Source: Streptomyces sp. 11x1
GTDB lineage: Bacteria > Actinomycetota > Actinomycetes > Streptomycetales > Streptomycetaceae
NCBI RefSeq assembly: GCF_032598905.1
Contig: NZ_CP122458.1
Location: 3,348,001 to 3,412,000 of the forward strand
Length of the DNA stretch: 64,000 nt
Direction: 5' to 3'
The notes under the pieces are model-generated. The model did no database searches. It saw only the letters and a program-made list of their open reading frames with translations, and was not told where the DNA came from. The translations under genes and the position numbers were made by a program. Below, piece by piece: positions 37,772-47,598 of this stretch (position 1 is the stretch's first letter; every line of letters starts with the position of its first letter).

Positions 37772-39532
37772 TCAGCCGAGCAGGTCGTACTGGGCGTAGC
37801 TGGTGCCGACCGAGACGCGTGTGCTGAAGATCTCGCTCGTGGCCTTGCCGGTGCCCTTGTAGAGGTACATCGTGCCGGACGGCTTACGGGCCAGCAGGTC
37901 CGCCCTGCCGTCGCCGTTCACGTCACCGGGAGTGATGAGCGTGTTGTAGGCGCTCCAGTCCGAGCGGACCTTGATCCGGGTGGCGAAGGCGCCCGTGCCG
38001 GACTTGCCGGTGCCCTTGTAGAGGTAGACGTTCGAGCCGGTCTTGGTGCGCGCGATCAGGTCGGCCTTGCCGTCGCCGGTGAAGTCGCCGTGGCCGAGCA
38101 CCGCGTTGTACGTGTTCCAGCCCGTGCCGACCTTGACGCGGGTCGAGAACGCCCCGTTGCCCTTGCCCGGGTAGATCCACAGGGCGCCCGCCGAGTCGAC
38201 CGAGAGCAGGTCGGGCAGCGCGTCGCCGGTGACGTCACCGGGGGTGAGGATCCGGGTGCGGGTCTTCCAGTTGTCGAAGATCTGCGTGGTCGACCAGGTC
38301 TTGGACGAGGGCACGTACCGCCGCCAGAAGACGTCACCGTCGGAGGAGCGGCGCAGGACGTAGTCCTGGTAGCCGTCCCGGTTCAGGTCGGTCTGCTGGA
38401 CCAGGTTGTAGCCCTTCCAGCTGCCCTCGGCGGTCAGGGCCTTGCGGTCACCGAGCTTGGAGCCCGTGGAGGCGCGGACGTAGCCCTTGCCGGTCTCCTT
38501 GTTGCGCAGGAAGACGTCGGCCTTGCCGTCCCGGGTGATGGCGGCGTCGTCGACCCTCGGGTAGACCGCACCGACGTAGGTGCTGACCTTGGCGAAGACC
38601 GGGTAGGCGCCCTTGTACACGCAGTCCTCGACGCCCCATGAGACGACGCCGACGACCTTGCTGTTCACGACGAGCGGGCCACCGGAGTCACCGTTGCAGG
38701 TGGCGGTGGTCGTGGCGTCGGTGCCGCCGGCGGGCTTGCCCGCGCAGACCATGTGCCCCTTGACGAACCAGGGGCTCCAGGTGTTCGCGCAGGTCGTGTC
38801 GCTGACGATCGGCAGGGTGGCCGTCTTCAGCGTCTGCGAGATGTCCTGGTTGGTGGAGCTGGTACGGCCCCAGCCGTAGGCCCTGGCGCTGGTGCCCGCC
38901 GCGTACGAGGCCGTGTCGCCGGACGTCGTCATCTTGATCGGCGTGGCCTTGACGGGGGCGGACAGCGTGAGGACCGCGACGTCGTTGTCGATCGCCTCCT
39001 CGTCCCACGAGGAGTGGTTCCACTGGCGCGAGACCTTGCTGGGGGTGCCGCCGTGGTAGTCGAGGTGGTCGAGGCTGCCGTCGGACTTGTAGACGGCCGT
39101 GGGCAGCTGGTCGGTGCCGGTGACGACCTCGCCGTACTTGACCCAGTTGTAGTGATTCTTGTCGACGCAGTGCGCGGCGGTGAGGATCTTCGTCGGCGAG
39201 ACGACCGTACCGCCGCAGAAGAAGCCGAGGTCCTGCGTCGGGTCGTAGTACCAGAGCTGCGCCATCCAGGGCGCGTTGGCGATGGTCGTCTCCGAGCCGC
39301 CGATGATCTGGGCGGACGGCTTCATGCCGCTGTCGCTGTCGCTGTCCGTGCTCGCGGTCGACGACGGCTCCCGCGTCACGGCCACGGTGTCGTCCGCCGC
39401 CATCGCCTTGGCGATGCGTACATCCGCCTCGTCCGGTGTCGAGGTGCTGTCGGCGCCGGCCGCGCTCGCGGACGACATCAGTAGCGTCCCGGCTATCGCG
39501 GCGGCTATGGCTCCGGACACAGGTCTGGCCAC
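37772..39532 (-). CDS. Secreted trypsin-like serine protease with FG-GAP/VCBS repeats
   Basis: 586 residues from the GTG at 39532, behind AGGGGGGAA. Signal peptide (about 1-26), a Ser/Asp-rich propeptide, then an S1 protease domain starting IIGGSE (77-82), the usual activation site. The triad is intact: His121 (TAAHC), Asp184 (DNDVAVL) and Ser283 (GDSGGP). The S1-pocket Asp just before the Ser loop is not clear, so the specificity is uncertain. The C-terminal ~230 residues carry four FG-GAP/VCBS-type repeats (LNRDGYQDY, VTGDALPDLL, FTGDGKADLI, VNGDGRADLL), calcium-binding beta-propeller blades probably for substrate or wall binding. Confidence 0.95.
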   Translation of the reverse strand: MARPVSGAIAAAIAGTLLMSSASAAGADSTSTPDEADVRIAKAMAADDTVAVTREPSSTASTDSDSDSGMKPSAQIIGGSETTIANAPWMAQLWYYDPTQDLGFFCGGTVVSPTKILTAAHCVDKNHYNWVKYGEVVTGTDQLPTAVYKSDGSLDHLDYHGGTPSKVSRQWNHSSWDEEAIDNDVAVLTLSAPVKATPIKMTTSGDTASYAAGTSARAYGWGRTSSTNQDISQTLKTATLPIVSDTTCANTWSPWFVKGHMVCAGKPAGGTDATTTATCNGDSGGPLVVNSKVVGVVSWGVEDCVYKGAYPVFAKVSTYVGAVYPRVDDAAITRDGKADVFLRNKETGKGYVRASTGSKLGDRKALTAEGSWKGYNLVQQTDLNRDGYQDYVLRRSSDGDVFWRRYVPSSKTWSTTQIFDNWKTRTRILTPGDVTGDALPDLLSVDSAGALWIYPGKGNGAFSTRVKVGTGWNTYNAVLGHGDFTGDGKADLIARTKTGSNVYLYKGTGKSGTGAFATRIKVRSDWSAYNTLITPGDVNGDGRADLLARKPSGTMYLYKGTGKATSEIFSTRVSVGTSYAQYDLLG

Positions 39533-39632
39533 TCAATTCCCCCCTGGGAGTGCATGGATTGATCAGATTGATCAGATCGTGCAGAAACTGATCGTGGAAG
39601 ACCGTGATCGTACACGTGTCGCATACAGAAAA

Positions 39633-39665
39633 CTGGGGCCACCCTCACAAAGAGGGTGGCCCCAG
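39633..39665. terminator. Terminator of rho
   Basis: Perfect 14-bp stem (CTGGGGCCACCCTC and complement) with loop ACAAA, 20 bp beyond the rho stop; it ends minus-strand transcription before the protease promoter. Confidence 0.9.
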
Positions 39666-39685
39666 CGTTTGCAGAGGTACGAGAC

Positions 39686-41716
39686 CTAGTCGCCGTTACC
39701 GGGCGTGGGCGTCGTCTTCTGGATCTGCATCAGGAACTCGATGTTCGACTTGGTCTGCTTCATCTTGTCGAGGAGCAGCTCGATGGCCTGCTGCTGGTCG
39801 AGCGCGTGCAGCACCCGGCGCAGCTTCCAGACGACCGCCAGCTCCTCGTTGCCGAGCAGGATCTCTTCCTTACGGGTACCGGACGCGTCCACGTCCACCG
39901 CCGGGAAGATGCGCTTGTCGGCGAGCTTGCGGTCGAGCTTGAGCTCCATGTTGCCGGTGCCCTTGAACTCCTCGAAGATCACCTCGTCCATGCGGGACCC
40001 GGTGTCCACCAGGGCGGTGGCGAGGATGGTCAGCGAACCGCCGTCCTCGATGTTCCGGGCCGCACCGAAGAAGCGCTTCGGCGGGTACAGGGCGGTCGAG
40101 TCGACACCACCGGACAGGATGCGGCCGGAGGCCGGCGCCGCCAGGTTGTAGGCACGGCCCAGACGCGTGATCGAGTCGAGGAGCACGACCACGTCGTGGC
40201 CCAGCTCGACGAGGCGCTTGGCACGCTCGATGGCGAGCTCGGCGACCGTCGTGTGGTCCTCGGCCGGGCGGTCGAAGGTCGAGGAGATGACCTCGCCCTT
40301 CACCGACCGCTGCATGTCGGTGACCTCTTCCGGACGCTCGTCGACGAGGACGACCATCAGGTGGCACTCGGGGTTGTTGTGCGTGATCGCGTTGGCGATC
40401 GCCTGCATGATCATGGTCTTACCGGTCTTCGGCGGGGCCACGATCAGACCGCGCTGACCCTTACCGATGGGCGAGACCAGGTCGATGATGCGGGTGGTGA
40501 GCACGCCCGGGTCCGTCTCCAGACGGAGGCGGTCCTGCGGGTACAGCGGCGTCAGCTTGTTGAACTCGGGACGGCCGCGCCCGGAGTCGGGCGCCATGCC
40601 GTTCTGGGAGTCCAGGCGGACCAGCGCGTTGAACTTCTCGCGGCGCTCGCCCTCCTTGGGCTGACGCACGGCACCGGTGACGTGGTCGCCCTTGCGCAGG
40701 CCGTTCTTGCGGACCTGGGCGAGGGAGACATACACGTCGTTCGGGCCGGGCAGGTAGCCCGAGGTGCGGATGAAGGCGTAGTTGTCGAGGATGTCCAGGA
40801 TGCCCGCGACGGGGATCAGGACGTCGTCGTCGGCGAGCTGCGGCTCGGGGGCGCCCATCTCGTCACGGCCACGGCGGCCACGACGGTCCCGGTAGCGGCC
40901 GCGACGGCCACGGCGTCCGCCGTCGAAGTCGTCGTCGTCCTGCGGGCCGTTGTCACGCTGACGGTCCTGACGGCCGCCGCCCTGCTGCTGGCCCTGCTGG
41001 CCGCGGTCGCGCTGCTGCTGGCCGCCGCCCTGCTGATCGTCGCCCTTGCCTCGGCGGCCGCGGTCGCCGCGCTCACCGCGGTCCCCACGCTCGCCCCGGT
41101 CACGGCCACGCTCGCGGCGACCCTGACGGCCCTCGCCGCCCTGGTCACCGGCGTCGGCCCTGGTCTCGGCGGGCGCGGCCGGGGTCTCGGCCTTGGGCTC
41201 GCTCTTCGCCTCGGCGGCGACCGTCTCGGGGCTGCCCGCGTCGGCGGTGGCACGGCGCCGACGGCGCTCAGTGGGCGCCTCGTCGCCACCGGCCGGCTGG
41301 CCGGGGATCTCGATCTGCTGCTGGGCCACGGCCTTCTCGGCCTTCTCGGCGGGCGCCGCGGCCTTCTTGGCGGTGGCGGTGGCCTTCTCGGCCGGGGCGG
41401 CATCGTCGCCCGTGCGCGCCTTCGAGGTGGCGCGGCGCTTCGGCTTGGTCTCGGCGGCGGCCTCGGCCTTCGCCGGGGCACCCCCGCCAGCCTGCGCCTC
41501 CTTGATGACCTCGATCAGCTGGCTCTTGCGCATCCGCGCGGTGCCCCTGATGCCGAGGCCGGATGCGACCTGCTGCAGCTCGGCCAGCACCATGCCCTCG
41601 AGGCCGGTGCCACGGCGCCGCCGGGAGCCGGCACCGCTGGCAGGCGCGGCGTCCGTGGCGGGCGCGGCAGCGGTGTCCTCGACACGTGCGCCCATCAGAT
41701 CGGTGGTGTCGCTCAC
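39686..41716 (-). CDS. rho: Transcription termination factor Rho
   Basis: 675 residues from a GTG at 41716 behind GGAAGGA; longer readings are not conserved. Rho_N helices ([15 protein letters not shown], then [13 protein letters not shown], about 40-75) are followed by a ~250-residue insertion rich in Arg, Gly, Asp and Gln, typical of actinobacterial Rho and probably an extra RNA-binding or phase-separating region. Then come the cold-shock-like RNA-binding domain ([20 protein letters not shown]) and the ATPase with APPKTGKT and [14 protein letters not shown]. It ends untranslated transcripts genome-wide. A ~400-nt leader precedes it, compatible with autoregulation. Confidence 0.97.
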   Translation of the reverse strand: MSDTTDLMGARVEDTAAAPATDAAPASGAGSRRRRGTGLEGMVLAELQQVASGLGIRGTARMRKSQLIEVIKEAQAGGGAPAKAEAAAETKPKRRATSKARTGDDAAPAEKATATAKKAAAPAEKAEKAVAQQQIEIPGQPAGGDEAPTERRRRRATADAGSPETVAAEAKSEPKAETPAAPAETRADAGDQGGEGRQGRRERGRDRGERGDRGERGDRGRRGKGDDQQGGGQQQRDRGQQGQQQGGGRQDRQRDNGPQDDDDFDGGRRGRRGRYRDRRGRRGRDEMGAPEPQLADDDVLIPVAGILDILDNYAFIRTSGYLPGPNDVYVSLAQVRKNGLRKGDHVTGAVRQPKEGERREKFNALVRLDSQNGMAPDSGRGRPEFNKLTPLYPQDRLRLETDPGVLTTRIIDLVSPIGKGQRGLIVAPPKTGKTMIMQAIANAITHNNPECHLMVVLVDERPEEVTDMQRSVKGEVISSTFDRPAEDHTTVAELAIERAKRLVELGHDVVVLLDSITRLGRAYNLAAPASGRILSGGVDSTALYPPKRFFGAARNIEDGGSLTILATALVDTGSRMDEVIFEEFKGTGNMELKLDRKLADKRIFPAVDVDASGTRKEEILLGNEELAVVWKLRRVLHALDQQQAIELLLDKMKQTKSNIEFLMQIQKTTPTPGNGD

Positions 41717-42122
41717 GAAGGGTCCTTCCCTGGAGCGGACGTCGGCCTTCTGGCTCGGCGACCGTTTGTGCTGTCCGGCTTCGGTCCTGTTCGGGTGGAC
41801 CGTGCCGGGGCGGTGGTCCGCCAAAGGCGGCGGAGGGGAATTTCTGGTGATTCGGCGCTTTCCGGGCCGTGGCACTGATGTGTCTGTGTCACGCAGCTCG
41901 GCAACGCCGGTTCCGGAGCCTGCTCGGCAGACCGCTCAGTGCCTGCGTACGGCGTACAGCTTGACGTACGAAGCACAGTGCGGCTTGGGAGACTCCCGGA
42001 AGAATGGTTGTCCCGGACGGGGACGATAAGCACCTCGCCATGGCTGGGGCAGGTGCAGACTTGAGGTTAACACTACCGGATCCAACAAACATTCCCCCTC
42101 TCGAAATCCGGCAACCGCGCCC
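41717..42122. promoter_or_regulatory. Long upstream region of rho
   Basis: 406 bases between thrB and the rho start. It is lower in GC near 42055-42105 (GAGGTTAACACTACCGGATC). Rho genes are often autoregulated by premature termination in a long C-rich leader, and this region would fit, but I see no diagnostic structure. No ORF with good coding signature. Confidence 0.4.
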
Positions 42123-43076
42123 CTACGCGTCGCCGGTGTCGACGCCGTGTTCGGCGACGGTGGTGGTGAGCGGCAGGACGCACGCCCCTCGGGCGTCGAG
42201 GTCCAGCCGGTTCGCGGCCCATTCCGCACCCGCGAGATCGGCCACCTTGTCGGCGCTGGCCTCGTCGGCCAGGGCCAGGACGGTGGGTCCGGCGCCGGAG
42301 ATGACCGCCGGGACGCCGTCGGCCCGCAGTCGCTCGACCAGGGCCGCGCTCTCCGGCATGGCGGGCGCCCGGTATTCCTGGTGCAGCCGGTCCTCGGTCG
42401 CGGGCAGCAGCAGCTCGGGGCGCCTGGTCAGGGCCTCCACGAGGAGGGCCGCCCGGCCCGCGTTGGTGGCAGCGTCGACGTGCGGGACGTTGCGCGGGAG
42501 CAGTCCGCGCGCCGTCTCCGTCAGAACCGGCTTCCCGGGCACGAAAACCACCGGAACGATGGAATCCGCAGGATCCATCCTGATCGCTCGCGCGGCGCCG
42601 CCCTCCATCCAGGAGAGCGTGAAACCACCGAGGAGGCAGGCCGCGACGTTGTCGGGGTGGCCCTCGATCTCCGTGGCCAGTTCGAGCAGCGCGGCGTCGT
42701 CGAGCCGGTTGTCCCCGCCTATGGTCACGGCGCGGGCGGCGACGATGCCGGCGCAGATGGCGGCGGAGGAGGAGCCGAGGCCACGGCCGTGCGGGATGCG
42801 GTTGGCGCAGACGATCTCCAGGCCCCGGGGCTGTCCGCCGAGCAGGTCGAAGGCGGTGCGCAGGGAGCGGACGAGCAGATGCCGCTCGTCGCGCGGGAGC
42901 GTCTCGCTGCCCTCCCCCGCGATGTCGACGTGCAGGCCGGAGTCGGCCACCCGGACGACCACGTCGTCATAGAGCCCCAGCGAAAGGCCCAGGGCGTCGA
43001 AGCCCGGACCGAGGTTGGCGCTGGTGGCGGGGACGCGCACCCGTACGGCGGCGGCGCGGAACGCTGGACCGGCCAT
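42123..43076 (-). CDS. thrB: Homoserine kinase
   Basis: 317 residues, GHMP kinase family. The three motifs are present: VPATSANLGPGFDALGLSL (N-terminal), the phosphate-binding loop RIPHGRGLGSSSAAI and the C-terminal GAGPTVLAL. It phosphorylates homoserine with ATP for threonine synthesis. ATG at 43076 behind AAGGAG. It follows thrC by 335 bp with a palindrome in between, so it may have its own promoter. Confidence 0.96.
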   Translation of the reverse strand: MAGPAFRAAAVRVRVPATSANLGPGFDALGLSLGLYDDVVVRVADSGLHVDIAGEGSETLPRDERHLLVRSLRTAFDLLGGQPRGLEIVCANRIPHGRGLGSSSAAICAGIVAARAVTIGGDNRLDDAALLELATEIEGHPDNVAACLLGGFTLSWMEGGAARAIRMDPADSIVPVVFVPGKPVLTETARGLLPRNVPHVDAATNAGRAALLVEALTRRPELLLPATEDRLHQEYRAPAMPESAALVERLRADGVPAVISGAGPTVLALADEASADKVADLAGAEWAANRLDLDARGACVLPLTTTVAEHGVDTGDA

Positions 43077-43411
43077 CGCTCGATGACTCTCCTTGAGCTG
43101 CGAGATTGACGATTGTCGAATGACATTCGATTGGCGTTCGACAGGTACCTGGAACCCTGCGGCCGCTCAGGACGGCGCGGCGCCGCACCCTTGCGGGGCA
43201 TATGCAGCGGGCGGGTTCACCACAGCCTATCGAAGGAAGGTTCTGTGGCGACATAGGGCGCACAGGAGGCGCACGATGCGTGTCGTAAGCCCCCTGTGCA
43301 CCCCCTGTCGGGTCCTGTCAGGGTTATCCCCCGAGAATCGACATCTACGCGCGACTCCCAGGTCTTTTCGAACGGCTGGGCGAGAGGATACGCGAGCAGC
43401 CGTCCGTGTCG
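43077..43411. promoter_or_regulatory. thrC-thrB intergenic region with palindromes
   Basis: 335 bases. TCGAAT-gac-ATTCGA (43116-43130) is a perfect dyad, nested in a wider inverted repeat TGTCGAA/TTCGACA (43114-43120, 43137-43143), about 40 bp upstream of the thrB start. This is a good candidate operator. No ORF seen. Confidence 0.5.
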
Positions 43412-44470
43412 TTACGCGAGGCCGAGGCGCTCGGCCGCCGTGGCCGCGTCCACCGGGACCGTGACGGGCTGCGGGGCGCCCGCGACGGCCCAGTCGGGGT
43501 CCTTCAGGCCGTTGCCGGTGACCGTGCAGACGATGGTCTGGCCCGGGTCGACCTTGCCGGCCTCGGCGGCCTTCAACAGACCGGCCACGGAGGCGGCGGA
43601 GGCAGGCTCCACGAACACACCCTCCTGAGCGGCCAACAGCCGGTAGGCGCGCAGGATCTCACGGTCCGTCACCTCGTCGATGGCGCCGCCCGACTCGTCC
43701 CGCGCGGCCAGGGCGTACTGCCAGGACGCGGGGTTGCCGATCCGGATCGCGGTGGCGATCGTCGACGGGTCCTTGACGACCTCGCCGCGCACGATCGGCG
43801 CGGAACCGGAGGCCTGGAAGCCCCACATCCGTGGCGTCTTGGCGGCGATGCCGTCGGCGGCGTACTCCTTGTAGCCCTTCCAGTAGGCCGTGATGTTGCC
43901 CGCGTTGCCCACCGGCAGGACATGGATGTCGGGCGCGTCGCCGAGCATGTCCACGATCTCGAACGCGGCGGTCTTCTGACCCTCGATCCGCACCGGGTTC
44001 ACCGAATTGACCAGCGCCACCGGGTAGTTGTCGCTCAGTTCACGCGCGAGGGTGAGGCAGTCGTCGAAGTTGCCGTCGACCTGGAGGATCTTCGCACCGT
44101 GCACCAGGGCCTGGCCCATCTTGCCCAGCGCGATCTTGCCCTGCGGGACGAGCACGGCCGAGACCATGCCCGCGCGGACGGCGTAGGCGGCCGCGGAGGC
44201 AGAGGTGTTGCCCGTGGAGGCACAGATGACGGCCTTCGCGCCCTCTTCCTTCGCACGCGTGATGGCCATGGTCATGCCGCGGTCCTTGAAGGACCCGGTG
44301 GGGTTCGCGCCCTCCACCTTGAGGTGGACCTCGCAGCCCGTGCGCTCCGAGAGCACCTGCGCGGGGACGAGGGGCGTACCACCCTCGCGGAGCGTCACGA
44401 CCGGCGTGCTGTCGGAGACGGGCAGCCGGTCCCGGTACTCCTCGATGATTCCGCGCCACTGGTGGGTCAT
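43412..44470 (-). CDS. thrC: Threonine synthase
   Basis: 352 residues, fold-type II PLP enzyme of the short actinobacterial kind. The PLP lysine is in [14 protein letters not shown]; the phosphate-binding Gly loop is [14 protein letters not shown]. It converts O-phosphohomoserine to threonine. ATG at 44470, six bases after the hom stop, so hom and thrC are one transcription unit. Confidence 0.96.
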   Translation of the reverse strand: MTHQWRGIIEEYRDRLPVSDSTPVVTLREGGTPLVPAQVLSERTGCEVHLKVEGANPTGSFKDRGMTMAITRAKEEGAKAVICASTGNTSASAAAYAVRAGMVSAVLVPQGKIALGKMGQALVHGAKILQVDGNFDDCLTLARELSDNYPVALVNSVNPVRIEGQKTAAFEIVDMLGDAPDIHVLPVGNAGNITAYWKGYKEYAADGIAAKTPRMWGFQASGSAPIVRGEVVKDPSTIATAIRIGNPASWQYALAARDESGGAIDEVTDREILRAYRLLAAQEGVFVEPASAASVAGLLKAAEAGKVDPGQTIVCTVTGNGLKDPDWAVAGAPQPVTVPVDAATAAERLGLA

Positions 44471-44476
44471 TGCTGG

Positions 44477-45769
44477 TTACTCTCCTTCAACCCGCATGAT
44501 GCTGGCGACACCCCGCACGGTGTCGAGGTTGCGCAGCGCCTCGACGGTCCCGGTGAGGGAGGCGTCGGAGGCGCGGTGGGTGACGACGACGAGAGAGGCC
44601 TCGCCGTCCTTGCCCTGCTGCCGAACCGTATCGATCGACACGCCGTGCTCCGCGAACACGGTCGCCACCTGGGCGAGAACTCCCGGTTTGTCGGCGACGT
44701 CGAGGCTGATGTGGTAGCGCGTGACGACCTCGCCCATCGGCGAGACCGGCAGGGCGGCATAGGCGGACTCGCCGGGTCCGGTGGAGCCGGCGAGGCGGTT
44801 GCGGCATACGGCCACGAGGTCACCGAGCACGGCGGAGGCGGTGGGGGCACCGCCCGCGCCCGGTCCGTAGAACATCAGCTGACCTGCGGCGTCCGACTCC
44901 ACGAACACGGCGTTGTAGGCGCCACGCACGGAGGCCAGCGGGTGGGTCAGCGGGATCATCGCGGGGTGCACGCGCGCGGTGACGGACCCGCCGTCCGCGG
45001 CCCGCTCGCAGATGGCGAGCAGCTTGATGGTGCAGCCCATGTTCTTGGCGGAGGCGAAGTCGGCCGCCGTCACCTCGGTCATGCCCTCGCGGTACACGTC
45101 GTCGAGGCGCACACGCGAGTGGAAGGCGATGCCGGCGAGGATCGCGGCCTTGGCAGCGGCGTCGAAGCCCTCGACGTCGGCGGTCGGGTCGGCTTCCGCG
45201 TATCCCAGGGCGGTGGCCTCGTCGAGGGCCTCCTGATAACCGGCGCCCGTGCTGTCCATCTTGTCGAGAATGAAGTTGGTCGTCCCGTTGACGATGCCCA
45301 TCACCCGGTTGATCTTGTCGCCGGCGAGGGACTCGCGCAGCGGCCGGATCAGCGGGATGGCACCGGCGACGGCGGCCTCGTAGTAGAGGTCCGCGTCGTG
45401 GTCCCCGGCGGCGGCATGCAGGGCGGCGCCGTCCTGGGCGAGGAGTGCCTTGTTGGCGGAGACGACGGAGGCGCCGTACTCGAACGCGGTGGTGATGAGG
45501 GAGCGGGCGGGCTCGATACCGCCGATGACCTCGACGACGACGTCGATGTCCCCCCGTTTGACCAGGGCGGTCGCGTCGGTGGTGACGAGCGCCGGGTCGA
45601 TGCCCTCACGCACCCGCGAGGGCCGCCGGACCGCCACACCCGCGAGCTCCACCGGGGCGCCGATGCGCGCGGCGAGATCGTCGGCGTGCGTCGTCATGAT
45701 GCGCGCCACCTCTGAGCCGACAACCCCACAGCCCAGCAGCGCCACCTTCAGCGGACGCGTACGCATCAT
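44477..45769 (-). CDS. hom: Homoserine dehydrogenase
   Basis: 430 residues from the first of two tandem ATG codons (45769, MMRTRPLKVALLG) behind GAGG. The nucleotide-binding loop is GCGVVGSEV; the substrate-binding segment is KINRVMGIVNGTTNFIL, with catalytic Lys in SANKALLAQDG. A C-terminal ACT domain (about 355-430, DVADKPGVLAQVATVFAEHG) should give threonine feedback control. It reduces aspartate semialdehyde to homoserine, the branch point to Thr and Met. It follows lysA, which uses the other branch of the same pathway. Confidence 0.97.
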   Translation of the reverse strand: MMRTRPLKVALLGCGVVGSEVARIMTTHADDLAARIGAPVELAGVAVRRPSRVREGIDPALVTTDATALVKRGDIDVVVEVIGGIEPARSLITTAFEYGASVVSANKALLAQDGAALHAAAGDHDADLYYEAAVAGAIPLIRPLRESLAGDKINRVMGIVNGTTNFILDKMDSTGAGYQEALDEATALGYAEADPTADVEGFDAAAKAAILAGIAFHSRVRLDDVYREGMTEVTAADFASAKNMGCTIKLLAICERAADGGSVTARVHPAMIPLTHPLASVRGAYNAVFVESDAAGQLMFYGPGAGGAPTASAVLGDLVAVCRNRLAGSTGPGESAYAALPVSPMGEVVTRYHISLDVADKPGVLAQVATVFAEHGVSIDTVRQQGKDGEASLVVVTHRASDASLTGTVEALRNLDTVRGVASIMRVEGE

Positions 45770-45879
45770 CCGACCTCGTTTCCTCACATACCGACATACC
45801 GAACACGGTGGGACCAGTCTCACTCACCGGACGGGGGTTTCTATCCCCGGTCCGGATCGTGAGACATCTATTTCATTTT

Positions 45880-45915
45880 CTCAGCGCCGGAGGACGGAGA
45901 TCTTCCGGCCCTGAG
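45880..45915. terminator. Possible terminator between lysA and hom
   Basis: Imperfect stem CTCAGCGCCGGA / TCCGGCCCTGAG (45880-45891 with 45904-45915) beyond the lysA stop. Moderate strength, one internal mismatch. Confidence 0.45.
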
Positions 45916-45943
45916 GTTCTTCATCCTTCATTTCCGCCGCGCT

Positions 45944-47335
45944 TCAGCCGATGTCGAGCCGGAGAAGATCCTCCTCCGTCTCGCGGCGGACGATGACACG
46001 GGCCTCTCCATCATTGACGGCGACGACCGGCGGGCGCAGGACGTGGTTGTAATTGCTCGCCATGGAACGGCAGTACGCGCCCGTCGCCGGTACGGCGATC
46101 AGGTCACCCGGTGCCAGGTCCGCCGGCAGGAACGCGTCCCTCACCACGATGTCACCGCTCTCGCAGTGCTTGCCGACCACACGCGCGAGCATCGGCTCGG
46201 CGTCGGAGGTCCGGGACACCAGCGCGACGCTGTACTCGGCGTCGTAGAGCGCGGTCCTGATGTTGTCCGACATGCCCCCGTCGACGGAGACGTACGTCCG
46301 CAGCCCGTCCAGCGGCTTGATGGTTCCGACCTCGTAGAGCGTGAAGGCGGTGGGCCCGACGATGGCCCGCCCCGGCTCGACGGAGATGCGCGGGGCGCGC
46401 AGCTTGGCGGCGTCACACTCCCGGTTGACGATCTCGGTCAGCGCCTTGGCGATCTCGTGGGGCTCACGGGGGTCGTCGTCGCTGGTGTAGGCGATGCCGA
46501 GCCCGCCGCCGAGGTCGATCTCGGGCAGCTCGACGCCGTGCTCGTCACGGATCTGCTTGAGCAGCCCGACGACGCGGTGGGCCGCGACCTCGAACCCGGA
46601 GGTGTCGAAGATCTGCGACCCGATGTGGGAGTGGATCCCGATGAGTTCGAGCCCATCGAGCTTCAGAGCCCGCCGAACGGCCTCCGCGGCCTGCCCTCCC
46701 GCCAGCGGAATCCCGAACTTCTGGTCCTCGTGGGCGGTGGCGATGAACTCGTGGGTGTGCGCCTCGACGCCGACGGTGACACGGATCTGCACCCGCTGCC
46801 GCGTGCCGAGCGACTGGGCGATGTGCGCGACCCGCACGATCTCCTGGAAGGAGTCGAGCACGATCCGCCCGACGCCGGCCTCGACGGCCCGGCGGATCTC
46901 GCTCTCGGACTTGTTGTTGCCGTGGAAGGCGATGCGGTCGGCGGGCATCCCGGCGGAGAGCGCGGTGGCCAGCTCGCCGCCGGAGCAGACGTCGAGGTTG
47001 AGCCCCTCCTCGTGCAGCCAGCGCACGATGGCCCGGGACAGGAACGCCTTGCCCGCGTAGAACACGTCGGCGTCCTGCCCGAACGCGGTGCGCCAGGCGC
47101 GCGCCCGCGCACGGAAGTCGGCCTCGTCGACGAAGTACGCGGGCGTACCGAACTCCTCCGCAAGCGCCTTCACATCGATCCCGCCGACGCTGACGACTCC
47201 GTCGGGGGTACGGGTGACGGTCTGCGCCCACACCTTGGGGTCCAACGTGTTCAGGTCGGCGGGCGGGGCGGAGTAATGCCCCTCGGGAAGCACGTCGGCG
47301 TGACGGGGCCCGGCGGGGTGTGCGGAACGGCTCAT
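45944..47335 (-). CDS. lysA: Diaminopimelate decarboxylase
   Basis: 463 residues, alanine-racemase-type (fold III) PLP enzyme. The PLP lysine is in [10 protein letters not shown]; the PLP-phosphate loop is [11 protein letters not shown]...; the active-site Cys is in KHCESGD and the C-terminal substrate motif is [13 protein letters not shown]. It makes lysine from meso-(here probably LL-derived) diaminopimelate. ATG at 47335. Its length and the N-terminal ~45-residue extension are typical of Streptomyces LysA. Confidence 0.97.
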   Translation of the reverse strand: MSRSAHPAGPRHADVLPEGHYSAPPADLNTLDPKVWAQTVTRTPDGVVSVGGIDVKALAEEFGTPAYFVDEADFRARARAWRTAFGQDADVFYAGKAFLSRAIVRWLHEEGLNLDVCSGGELATALSAGMPADRIAFHGNNKSESEIRRAVEAGVGRIVLDSFQEIVRVAHIAQSLGTRQRVQIRVTVGVEAHTHEFIATAHEDQKFGIPLAGGQAAEAVRRALKLDGLELIGIHSHIGSQIFDTSGFEVAAHRVVGLLKQIRDEHGVELPEIDLGGGLGIAYTSDDDPREPHEIAKALTEIVNRECDAAKLRAPRISVEPGRAIVGPTAFTLYEVGTIKPLDGLRTYVSVDGGMSDNIRTALYDAEYSVALVSRTSDAEPMLARVVGKHCESGDIVVRDAFLPADLAPGDLIAVPATGAYCRSMASNYNHVLRPPVVAVNDGEARVIVRRETEEDLLRLDIG

Positions 47336-47598
47336 TTTCCTACGGCTTTCTGTGTGCTCTCTGGGCGGGCGGCGCGGGGGGCTTTGGCCGGCGGTGCGGT
47401 GCGGTGCGGTGTGGGCGGACGGGCGGGCGGGCGACGGTGGCTGTCGGCTCTACTGCGCTTCGCTCGCTTGCGGCTTGCGGTCGGCGGCTCGGCTTGCGGT
47501 TCGGGCTCGGACCTGGGCTGGGACCTTGGTTGGACCTGGGCTTGGGCTATGGCCTCCGGCTCGCTCGCTCCTCGCTCCTGGCTTGCTCCCTCGCTCGC
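47336..47598. other. Low-complexity intergenic region
   Basis: 263 bases rich in short direct repeats of GCTCGCT, GGGCTTGG and GGGCGGGC units (for example 47457-47600), between nrtL-like gene and lysA. No gene. Such repeats can slip and may vary among strains. Confidence 0.5.

Noticed and set aside
39656..41878. 740-codon plus-strand frame opposite rho
   Set aside because: Long Val/Leu/Ala/Gly runs without domains; mirror of the Rho insertion region.
43406..45715. 769-codon plus-strand frame opposite thrC and hom
   Set aside because: Shadow frame; thrC and hom are clearly coded on the minus strand.
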